Shown piece after piece: positions 1-5,271 of a stretch of DNA of 5,271 nucleotides. The stretch spans positions 1-5,271 of the forward strand of contig DBIH01000202.1 of NCBI GenBank assembly GCA_002296885.1. Direction: 5' to 3'. A program made the translations under genes and the position numbers. Within the stretch, counting starts at the first letter, position 1; each line of letters opens with the position of its first letter. This DNA comes from Flavobacterium sp. UBA807 (GTDB lineage: Bacteria > Bacteroidota > Bacteroidia > Flavobacteriales > Flavobacteriaceae). The notes beneath the pieces were generated by a model. It did not search any database. It worked only from the letters and a program-made list of their open reading frames with translations, and was not told where the DNA came from.

Positions 1-440
1 CCAACACAGGGAAAACGGTCAACCTTAAAAAAGGACAATTCATGAGTCCGGAAAGTATGAAACACGCGGTTCAGAAAGTTTTGGACTGCAATAATCAGAA
101 TGTAATGGTAACCGACAGAGGAACAGTGTTCGGCTACCAAGACATGATTGTGGATTTTCGTGGAATCCCAACCATGCAAAAATATGCTACTACTGTTTTG
201 GACGTGACCCACTCCCTACAACAACCAAACCAGAGTGCAGGTGTTACCGGCGGAAGACCCGATATGATTGAAACCGTTGCCAAGGCCGGAATCGCCGTAG
301 GTGTTGACGGAATCTTCATTGAAACGCATTTCGATCCGGCTAATGCCAAAAGTGATGGCGCCAATATGTTGCATTTAGACTATTTTGAAGGTCTTATGAC
401 ACGTTTGGTAGCAATCAGAAAAACAATAAACCAATTTTAA
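1..440 (+). CDS. kdsA: 3-deoxy-D-manno-octulosonate 8-phosphate synthase (KDO-8-P synthase), 3' part only
   Basis: The gene is cut by the left edge. The frame is open from base 3, so 145 C-terminal residues are visible out of about 270-285 usual for the family; the ATG at 42 is internal, not the start. The enzyme condenses phosphoenolpyruvate with arabinose 5-phosphate in the cytoplasm to give KDO-8-phosphate, precursor of the lipopolysaccharide inner core. Family signatures seen are DRGTVFGYQDMIVDFR, the DVTHSLQQP segment, GGRPDM, and FIETHFDPANAKSDGANML. Counting from the Met at 42, His57, Glu94 and Asp105 have the same spacing (37 and 11) as the metal ligands His185, Glu222 and Asp233 of the Aquifex aeolicus enzyme. 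The KSDGANM stretch has Ser and Ala where non-metal enzymes have Cys and Pro (CDGP), so I lean to the metal-dependent class; the deciding N-terminal Cys/Asn lies outside the window. The stop codon is at 438-440. Confidence 0.96.
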   Translation, partial: NTGKTVNLKKGQFMSPESMKHAVQKVLDCNNQNVMVTDRGTVFGYQDMIVDFRGIPTMQKYATTVLDVTHSLQQPNQSAGVTGGRPDMIETVAKAGIAVGVDGIFIETHFDPANAKSDGANMLHLDYFEGLMTRLVAIRKTINQF

Positions 441-450
441 TTTTTACACA

Positions 451-1314
451 TTGAAAAAAACTATTTTATTTTCGTTAATGACGATGTGCGTCATGACGGA
501 AGCTATTTTCGCTCAGGAAACTCCAGCTCCAAAAGCAAAATTTACAGCACACAATAAAGGGAAATTCTTTGCTGCCTTTGGAGGTAACAGAGATGATTAC
601 AGCAAATCTGACATTCATTTTAAAGGGCAGAATTTCAACTTCACGGTGCAAGATGCGGCAGCAAATGACAAACCCAAAGGGTGGCAGATTGATTATATTA
701 ATCCAACCCGATTTACTATTCCGCAAACCAACATGAAGTTTGGTTATTTCATTAATGATCACTATGCCATTTCATTGAATATTGATCACATGAAATATGT
801 TTTTGATCAACATCAATCAGCATATGTTACCGGTACTGTAAATTTACCCGCTTCAGACCCAGGTTCTATTCACAATGGAACCTACAACAATACGCTTGTT
901 GATTTTTCAGATGGAACATTCCTAAGGTTTGAACATACCAATGGTTTAAATTATATTCATCCTGAAATAGCAAGATTTGATGATATTTCAAAATTGTTTA
1001 ACATAGGAAATACCGATAAATTTCAGTTAAATATCACTGAAGGTTTAGGCGCAGGTATACTTTATCCAAAAACAGATGCAACCGTACTGGGATTAAGAGA
1101 GCATGACGAATTTCATGTTGCAGGATATGGTGTGTCGGCAAAAGCCGGGCTTAATTTTACCTTTTTCAAATACTTCTTCATCCAGACCGAGATAAAAGGT
1201 GGTTATATCAATATGCCGGACATTCAGATTACTTATGATCACAGTGAAAAGGCTTCGCAACATTTTTTATTCTTCGAAAGTACCATCTATGCCGGTGGAA
1301 TATTTAAACTTTAA
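451..1314 (+). CDS. Secreted, probable outer-membrane beta-barrel protein of unknown function
   Basis: I do not recognise a named family. The 287-residue product begins with a good signal peptide (MKKTILFSLMTMCVMTEAIF, likely cut before Gln22), so it is exported. The mature part is rich in alternating hydrophobic/aromatic stretches typical of beta-strands: residues about 38-45, 95-118, 190-205, 221-260 and 271-287. The chain ends in a strand-like YAGGIFKL, which fits an outer-membrane barrel. No catalytic motif is visible. The start is a TTG at 451: no in-frame ATG or GTG lies between it and the upstream stop at 427-429, and the next ATG (478) would remove the KK and half of the signal peptide. 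It follows kdsA by 10 bases on the same strand with no obvious promoter between, so co-transcription is likely. A strong hairpin follows the stop. The export call is firm; the barrel call is inference. Confidence 0.8.
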   Translation: MKKTILFSLMTMCVMTEAIFAQETPAPKAKFTAHNKGKFFAAFGGNRDDYSKSDIHFKGQNFNFTVQDAAANDKPKGWQIDYINPTRFTIPQTNMKFGYFINDHYAISLNIDHMKYVFDQHQSAYVTGTVNLPASDPGSIHNGTYNNTLVDFSDGTFLRFEHTNGLNYIHPEIARFDDISKLFNIGNTDKFQLNITEGLGAGILYPKTDATVLGLREHDEFHVAGYGVSAKAGLNFTFFKYFFIQTEIKGGYINMPDIQITYDHSEKASQHFLFFESTIYAGGIFKL

Positions 1315-1327
1315 GAAAATTCAAATC

Positions 1328-1363
1328 ATAAAAAAGCCGACTAAATTTAGTCGGCTTTTTTAT
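1328..1363. terminator. Bidirectional intrinsic terminator between convergent genes
   Basis: This is a perfect 36-base palindrome centred between 1345 and 1346. The GC-containing core GCCGACTAAA pairs with TTTAGTCGGC, flanked by an A-run on the left and a T-run on the right. Read on either strand it gives a stable hairpin followed by a U-tract. It starts 13 bases after the stop of the barrel-protein gene and ends 11 bases before the stop of the convergent peptidase gene, so it can terminate both transcripts. Confidence 0.92.
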
Positions 1364-1374
1364 TTATAACTATT

Positions 1375-2742
1375 TTAGTCTATTCCGTATTGATCAAACA
1401 AATACATCAGCGAAGCCATTGTTGCCGCTCCGAGTTCTAATTCTCTTTTATTAACAGCGTCAAATTTATCATTAGCCGCATGATGGTAATCAAAATAACG
1501 TTGCGTATCAGGAATCAATCCTGCTTTTACAATTTTTGCAGAAGTCAGATGTCCAATATCAGACCCTGTACCACCTATATAGAATTGATGGATTAGGTAA
1601 GGCTCAAACAAATATTTCCAATTCATTACTTTTTGGAAATTGTTTGCATCACATTCAAAAGAAAATCCCCTTGGTGTAAATCCACCGGCATCGCTTTCGA
1701 GCGCAAAAATGTGGTTTTCACTATTTTTCTTAGATAGCTCTTCGTATTTCTTTCCGCCTTTACCACCGAACTCTTCATTCATAAAAAGCACAACCCTGAT
1801 GGTATTCTTTGGTTTATAGTTTAGCTTTTTAAATATCTCAATAACCTCCATGCTTTGCACAACACCTGCGCCATCGTCTTGAGAACCATCAGCCAAATCC
1901 CAGGAATCAAGGTGTCCGCCAACTATCATGATTTTTTCAGGATGCTCAGAACCGGTAATCTCGCCAATTACATTATATGAAAGCACATCATCAAATGACT
2001 GGCAGGAAAGCTTCATATAGAATTTCAGATTGCTGTTTTCTTTTAGTTTTTTGCTCAATAACTCTGCCCCGTTTGTACTAATCGCAGCCGTTGGGATATA
2101 TTGTGATTTTGGCAAATCGTCATAGGTTTGGGCACCCGTGTGAGGCAAATCATCTAATCTAAAATTCATTGAGCGAACTATTGTACCGACTGCTCCCATT
2201 TTTGCGGCATCTCTTGCGCCATAAAATCTTTGATCAACACAATTGCCATAAGATTTGAAAGCATCAATATTTTCTGCATCAAATGGTCCGTTGTAAAAAA
2301 CGATTTTACCTTTTACTTTTTCTTTACCAATACTTTGCAGTTCTTTTAAGCTGTGAACTTCAATAACCTCTGCCGTTAATCCTTTTTTATCAGTTGCGAT
2401 TGAACCGCCAAGGGCACAGATTGGCACGGAAGTTTTGGATTTATCATCAAGAATATAAGCCGTTTCTTTTTCTCCTCTGACCCATTTTGGAACCATCACT
2501 TCTTGAAGATATACTTTGTCGAGTCCTAAAGTTTCAAGTTGCTGTTTGGTATAATTTACTCCTTTTTCAGCACCTGAAGAACCTGAAATTCGCTGTCCTA
2601 TTTTATTTGAGAGATAATCCAACCAGGAATAACATTGTGAATTGGTCAGTGAGAATTTGTAAATATCCTTGAGCATTTTTTGGTCATTATTCTGCGAATA
2701 AATAATTGAAGTGAACAACAAAAAGAAAGCGATTTTTTTCAT
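1375..2742 (-). CDS. Exported M28-family zinc metallopeptidase, carboxypeptidase Q (PGCP)-like
   Basis: The 455-residue protein is full length for the carboxypeptidase Q group (human enzyme about 470). It has a signal peptide (MKKIAFFLLFTSIIYSQ, likely cut near residue 16), so it acts in the periplasm or outside the cell, where the family removes N-terminal or unsubstituted residues from peptides and dipeptides using two zinc ions. A protease-associated-like insert spans about residues 100-250 (KGKIVFYNGPFD, later QYIPTAAIS). The catalytic M28 domain begins near 255. Expected residues are all present: His277 in GGHLDSWD, bridging Asp289 in SQDDGAG, general base Glu323 and ligand Glu324 in MNEEFGG, Asp351 in ESDAGGF, and His421 (or His420) in DYHHAAND. 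Their spacing matches human carboxypeptidase Q as I recall it (His290, Asp302, Glu336/337, Asp364, His434). It is transcribed alone, divergent from the 2828 gene and convergent with the 451 gene. The true substrate is unknown; digestion of scavenged peptides is a reasonable guess. Confidence 0.94.
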   Translation of the reverse strand: MKKIAFFLLFTSIIYSQNNDQKMLKDIYKFSLTNSQCYSWLDYLSNKIGQRISGSSGAEKGVNYTKQQLETLGLDKVYLQEVMVPKWVRGEKETAYILDDKSKTSVPICALGGSIATDKKGLTAEVIEVHSLKELQSIGKEKVKGKIVFYNGPFDAENIDAFKSYGNCVDQRFYGARDAAKMGAVGTIVRSMNFRLDDLPHTGAQTYDDLPKSQYIPTAAISTNGAELLSKKLKENSNLKFYMKLSCQSFDDVLSYNVIGEITGSEHPEKIMIVGGHLDSWDLADGSQDDGAGVVQSMEVIEIFKKLNYKPKNTIRVVLFMNEEFGGKGGKKYEELSKKNSENHIFALESDAGGFTPRGFSFECDANNFQKVMNWKYLFEPYLIHQFYIGGTGSDIGHLTSAKIVKAGLIPDTQRYFDYHHAANDKFDAVNKRELELGAATMASLMYLFDQYGID

Positions 2743-2756
2743 ACTTGAATTTTTAT

Positions 2757-2764
2757 CAAAAATA
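2757..2764 (-). promoter_or_regulatory. Possible -7 box for the M28 peptidase gene
   Basis: Read on the minus strand this is TATTTTTG, an exact match to the Bacteroidota -7 consensus TAnnTTTG. It lies 14 bases upstream of the ATG at 2742, which would leave only a short leader. I see no convincing TTG at the usual 17-23 base distance upstream, so the assignment is weak. AT-rich DNA gives such matches by chance. Confidence 0.3.
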
Positions 2765-2777
2765 AATCAAAAAACAT

Positions 2778-2808
2778 TTGGTTGAAAAATTATTATTTAT
2801 TTACTTTG
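2778..2808 (+). promoter_or_regulatory. Probable promoter of the 2828-5271 operon
   Basis: A TTG at 2778-2780 is separated by 20 bases from TTACTTTG at 2801-2808. This fits the Bacteroidota housekeeping pattern TTG-N17-23-TAnnTTTG with one mismatch in the -7 box. Transcription would begin near 2813-2816, leaving a leader of about 12-15 bases before the ATG at 2828. The -7 box lies inside an inverted repeat, which suggests that access to it is controlled. The assignment rests on pattern and position only. Confidence 0.5.
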
Positions 2809-2824
2809 TTTTTCAAAGTACTTT
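2802..2824. promoter_or_regulatory. Nested inverted repeat, possible operator overlapping the promoter
   Basis: TACTTTG (2802-2808) and CAAAGTA (2814-2820) form a perfect 7-base inverted repeat with a TTTTT spacer. The right arm also forms a perfect 10-base palindrome AAAGTACTTT (2815-2824), so the half-site TACTTT recurs at 2802 and 2819, one and a half turns apart. The block covers the likely -7 box and start point and stops four bases before the ATG of the membrane-protein gene. This is where a repressor would bind. There is no long U-tract after it, so a terminator is unlikely. The binding protein is not encoded in the window. Confidence 0.5.
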
Positions 2825-2827
2825 AAA

Positions 2828-3436
2828 ATGGAAAACGAAAAATACCTTAAAGACATTCAGGACATTAAACAGATGATGTCGCAATCCACACAATTCATTT
2901 CACTTAGTGGATTATCGGGAATATTAGCCGGGATTTATGCACTTATTGGGGCTTTTGTGGTTAATTACCTGATTGAACAAAATAAATTTGATGTTATCAT
3001 CATCGAAGGCAGGACATTTAAGTTAATCATTTTAACCGCTATGATTGTATTGGTATTATCATTGGCAACTGCCTATGTAATGACTGTAAAAAAAGCAAAA
3101 AAGGTTGGCGAACAGGTGTGGAATGCATCTGCCAGAAGATTGTTGATTAACTTCTGTATTCCGTTATTCACAGGTGGAATTTTTGCTTTGCTCCTATTGC
3201 GACACGAGGTTTATGGATTGATTGCCCCAATAACCCTAATATTTTATGGAATGGCTTGTTTAAATGCAAGTAAATATACTTTGAGGGATGTTCGTTATTT
3301 AGGAATTACAGAAATTATATTAGGTCTGATTGCAGTTGAGTTTTCAGGCTACGGATTGTATTTTTGGGTTTTAGGTTTTGGTATTTGCCACATTGTTTAT
3401 GGTGCGATGATGCATTTTAAATATGATAGGAATTAA
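2828..3436 (+). CDS. Six-helix integral membrane protein of unknown function
   Basis: The 202-residue protein has a polar N-terminus (residues 1-22, MENEKYLKDIQDIKQMMSQS), then six hydrophobic segments at about 27-49, 64-86, 106-124, 127-145, 156-171 and 174-194. There is no signal peptide, so it sits in the inner membrane. A basic loop (KKAKKVGEQVWNASARR, about 88-104) separates helices 2 and 3, probably on the cytoplasmic side. No transporter or enzyme motif is visible. From memory, relatives in flavobacteria are conserved and commonly precede a small winged-helix transcriptional regulator; no such regulator follows here. It is the first gene of a likely three-gene operon, with a promoter and an operator-like repeat directly upstream, and its stop codon ends one base before the next start. 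The ATG at 2828 is the only sensible start. Coding status is secure; function is unknown. Confidence 0.88.
   Translation: MENEKYLKDIQDIKQMMSQSTQFISLSGLSGILAGIYALIGAFVVNYLIEQNKFDVIIIEGRTFKLIILTAMIVLVLSLATAYVMTVKKAKKVGEQVWNASARRLLINFCIPLFTGGIFALLLLRHEVYGLIAPITLIFYGMACLNASKYTLRDVRYLGITEIILGLIAVEFSGYGLYFWVLGFGICHIVYGAMMHFKYDRN
3428..3431 (+). promoter_or_regulatory. Shine-Dalgarno-like site for the YiiX-type gene
   Basis: AGGA lies six bases before the ATG at 3438 and inside the last codons of the preceding gene. It supports the ATG at 3438 over the one at 3423, which would place this site within the coding region and add five residues ahead of the MKK signal peptide. Such a clear site is unusual in this window, where the other starts lack one. 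Confidence 0.5.
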
Positions 3437-3437
3437 T

Positions 3438-4088
3438 ATGAAAAAAGTCTATATCCTTCTCATTACTCTACTATTGGCTACTTCTTACTTTGTGGGTAGT
3501 GCTAATGATTTTTCTAAAACTAAAAACTCTCAATTATTAGAAAAAATAAAAGATGGTGATATTATTTTTCAATCATCACAATCAAGACAATGCGAGGCAA
3601 TCAGAATTGCTACTAATTCAAAGTTCTCTCATTGTGGCATTATTTATATCAACAATGGCAAAAAATATGTTTATGAAGCCGTTCAGCCAGTAAAATTAAC
3701 ACCTTTGGAAAATTGGATTAAATATGGGCAGAACAATGCGTTTGTTGTAAAAAGATTGAAGAAAGCTTCTCAGATATTAACTGCTTCAACTTTGACAAAA
3801 ATGAAATCCTATGGAAATCAATTCAAAAACAAAAATTACGACTTGTATTTTGAGTGGAGCGATGCTAAAATTTATTGTTCAGAATTGGTTTGGAAAATTT
3901 ATAAAAATGGTGCTGGTATTGAGCTTTGCAGATTAGAAAGCCTAAAAAATTTTAATTTGACGAATCCAAAAGTTGTAGCCATTTTAGCCGAACGATATGG
4001 GAATCACATTCCATTAGAAGAAAAAGTTGTCGCTCCTTCACAAATAGCAGATTCGCCTTTATTAGAAACCGTTATCGATACTTATTAG
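3438..4088 (+). CDS. yiiX: YiiX-type permuted papain-like amidase/peptidase (C92 family), exported
   Basis: The 216-residue protein resembles E. coli YiiX along its whole length. It belongs to the circularly permuted NlpC/P60 (papain-fold) hydrolases. In these the catalytic His comes before the Cys, the reverse of classical papain order. Expected residues are present: His65 in KFSHCGIIY, Glu80 in YVYEAVQPVKLTPLENWI, and Cys147 in KIYCSELVWKIY. Other shared blocks are DGDIIFQSSQSRQCEAIRIAT (about 39-59), YDLYFEWSD (134-142) and the C-terminal YGNHIPLEEKVVAPSQI. An N-terminal hydrophobic segment (residues 4-20) ending in VGSA looks like a signal peptide without a lipobox, so it acts in the periplasm. 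The substrate is not established; amide or ester bonds in cell-wall peptides or lipids are possibilities for the fold. The ATG at 3438 is chosen because it gives the MKK signal peptide and has AGGA upstream; an alternative ATG at 3423 is in frame. It follows the membrane-protein gene by one base and precedes the radical SAM gene by nine. Confidence 0.92.
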   Translation: MKKVYILLITLLLATSYFVGSANDFSKTKNSQLLEKIKDGDIIFQSSQSRQCEAIRIATNSKFSHCGIIYINNGKKYVYEAVQPVKLTPLENWIKYGQNNAFVVKRLKKASQILTASTLTKMKSYGNQFKNKNYDLYFEWSDAKIYCSELVWKIYKNGAGIELCRLESLKNFNLTNPKVVAILAERYGNHIPLEEKVVAPSQIADSPLLETVIDTY

Positions 4089-4097
4089 TCACGCATC

Positions 4098-5271
4098 ATG
4101 AAAGTTAAATTAATTTTACCGGCATTAACAGAGGCTGAAAGTCCTTTCTGGAGACCAATAAAGTATTCTTTGTTTCCCCCGTTGGGTTTAGCAACCTTAG
4201 CTGCATACCTTTCTGATGACGATGAAATTGATTTGCAGGATCAACATGTTGAAGTTTTGAATATCAATGATCAACCTGATTTGGTTATCATCCAAGTTTA
4301 CATTACAAATGCTTACAGAGCCTACAAAATAGCCGATCATTACAGAAGTATTGGCAGTTATGTTATTTTAGGAGGATTGCATGTAACTTCATTACCCGAA
4401 GAAGCTGAAGCACATGCTGACAGTATTTTTTTAGGTCCCGGAGAAGAAACCTTTCCGGAATTTTTGAAGGATTTTAAAAATAAGACTCCTAAAAAAAGGT
4501 ATTTTTCAAGTGTTAGAACGCTTAATAACATTCCTCCTATCAGAAGAGATTTAATCAAAAGGGAACGTTATCTGGTACCCAACTCTATTGTAGTTACACG
4601 CGGTTGTCCACATCACTGCAATTTTTGCTACAAAGACGCTTTCTTTGAAGGAGGAAAAACCTTCTATACACAATTGGTAGATGATGCTTTGGCTGAAATT
4701 GACCGATTGCCGGGAAAACATCTGTATTTTTTGGATGACCATTTGCTTGGAAATGCAAAATTCGCCACAGAATTATTTGACGGAATGAAAGGAATGAACA
4801 GAGTTTTTCAGGGTGCGGCAACCGTTGATTCCATTTTGAGAGGAAATTTAATCGAGAAAGCCGCCGATGCTGGTTTAAGAAGCTTGTTTGTCGGTTTTGA
4901 AACATTTTCTCCCGAGAATTTAAAGCAAAGCAATAAAAAACAAAACCTTGAAAAAGATTACGTAAAAGCTGTAAACAGGTTGCACTCCTTAGGTATTATG
5001 ATTAACGGTAGTTTTGTTTTTGGTTTGGATGAAGATGATAATGATGTTTTTAAGAGAACTGTAGATTGGGCGATTAAAAATTCAATTACAACCTCAACTT
5101 ACCATGTGCTTACTCCCTATCCCGGAACCAAATTGTTTGCTGATTTAGACAATCAGGGGCGTATTTTGACGCGAAACTGGGACTTATACGACACCCGAAA
5201 TGTAGTTTATCAAACCAAAAACATATCAGCCGAGGATTTAAAAAAAGGCTACGATTGGGCTTATAAGGAAT
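4098..5271 (+). CDS. B12-binding-domain radical SAM enzyme, 3' end cut off
   Basis: The frame is open from the ATG at 4098 to the window end, giving 391 residues. Relatives are commonly about 430-500 residues, so the C-terminus is missing. Residues 1-126 form a cobalamin-binding-type Rossmann domain: KVKLILPAL, FPPLGLATLAAYL, DLVIIQVYITN, VILGGLHVTSLPEEA and LGPGEETFPEFL. The radical SAM domain follows at about 163-345. Its CX3CX2C cluster motif is Cys170, Cys174 and Cys177 (RGCPHHCNFCYK), binding a 4Fe-4S cluster that cleaves S-adenosylmethionine. Further landmarks are FLDDHLLG (211-218), FVGFETFSPENL (264-275), GSFVFGLDEDD (304-314) and TPYPGTKLF (339-347), all typical of the BchE/HpnP/MiaB-like superfamily. 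The enzyme is cytoplasmic. The reaction cannot be told from sequence; the class carries out methylations, ring closures and rearrangements on lipids, tetrapyrroles or natural products. It starts nine bases after the YiiX-type gene without a clear ribosome site, as the last visible member of the operon. Confidence 0.95.
   Translation, partial: MKVKLILPALTEAESPFWRPIKYSLFPPLGLATLAAYLSDDDEIDLQDQHVEVLNINDQPDLVIIQVYITNAYRAYKIADHYRSIGSYVILGGLHVTSLPEEAEAHADSIFLGPGEETFPEFLKDFKNKTPKKRYFSSVRTLNNIPPIRRDLIKRERYLVPNSIVVTRGCPHHCNFCYKDAFFEGGKTFYTQLVDDALAEIDRLPGKHLYFLDDHLLGNAKFATELFDGMKGMNRVFQGAATVDSILRGNLIEKAADAGLRSLFVGFETFSPENLKQSNKKQNLEKDYVKAVNRLHSLGIMINGSFVFGLDEDDNDVFKRTVDWAIKNSITTSTYHVLTPYPGTKLFADLDNQGRILTRNWDLYDTRNVVYQTKNISAEDLKKGYDWAYKE

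Noticed and set aside
134..364. Minus-strand open frame of 76 codons inside kdsA
   Set aside because: It lies wholly antisense to a well-conserved gene, and its translation shows no domain or plausible start context.
475..762. Minus-strand open frame of 95 codons inside the barrel-protein gene
   Set aside because: It is antisense to a gene with a clear signal peptide, and its own product has no recognisable feature.
1328..1363. The long palindrome as a mobile-element end or operator
   Set aside because: Its position between two convergent stops with flanking A- and T-runs is explained fully by a bidirectional terminator; there is no second copy in the window.
2487..2672. Plus-strand open frame of 61 codons inside the M28 peptidase gene
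   Set aside because: It is a shadow of the conserved N-terminal part of the peptidase on the other strand.
3423..3437. Earlier in-frame ATG at 3423 as start of the YiiX-type gene
   Set aside because: It overlaps the previous gene by 14 bases and puts MIGIN before the MKK signal peptide; the ATG at 3438 has AGGA at a proper distance.
4239..4256. DQHVEV in the radical SAM protein as a DxHxxG cobalamin-ligand motif
   Set aside because: The final Gly is Val, and the segment falls at the second strand of the domain rather than at the ligand loop, so the resemblance is chance.
4358..4905. Three minus-strand open frames (4358-4558, 4551-4742, 4594-4905)
   Set aside because: All are antisense to the radical SAM gene across its B12-type domain and cysteine motif, overlap each other, and encode no recognisable protein.

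Overview
The window looks like chromosome from a Bacteroidota member, most likely a flavobacterium. The DNA is AT-rich, signal peptides begin MKK, and Shine-Dalgarno sequences are mostly lacking. Promoter-like elements resemble the Bacteroidota TTG / TAnnTTTG type, and the protein families are typical of that group. The taxonomic call is an inference from style; there is no rRNA or other marker here. No tRNA, rRNA, CRISPR array, insertion sequence or phage gene was seen.

Left part, plus strand (1-1314): the 3' end of kdsA (KDO-8-phosphate synthase, lipopolysaccharide inner-core sugar synthesis) is followed 10 bases later by a gene for a secreted, probably outer-membrane beta-barrel protein of unknown function. 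That gene appears to start at TTG. The two are close enough to share a transcript. A perfect 36-base palindrome (1328-1363) follows and probably terminates transcription from both sides, because the next gene converges on it.

Middle, minus strand (1375-2742): a complete exported M28-family zinc metallopeptidase of the carboxypeptidase Q (PGCP) type, with all expected metal and catalytic residues.

Right part, plus strand (2828-5271): a divergent 85-base intergenic region carries a likely promoter and a conspicuous nested inverted repeat. It drives a tightly packed set of three genes: a six-helix membrane protein, a YiiX-type permuted papain-like amidase/peptidase with a signal peptide, and a B12-binding-domain radical SAM enzyme that runs off the window's right edge. 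Gaps are 1 and 9 bases, so an operon is likely. The six-helix protein is, from memory of related genomes, usually paired with a small winged-helix regulator. Here that position is taken by the YiiX-like gene.

Most of the window is ordinary housekeeping and envelope biology. The part most worth a second look is the 2828-5271 operon and its operator-like repeat. Its combination of membrane protein, exported papain-fold hydrolase and cobalamin-type radical SAM enzyme has no function I can name.
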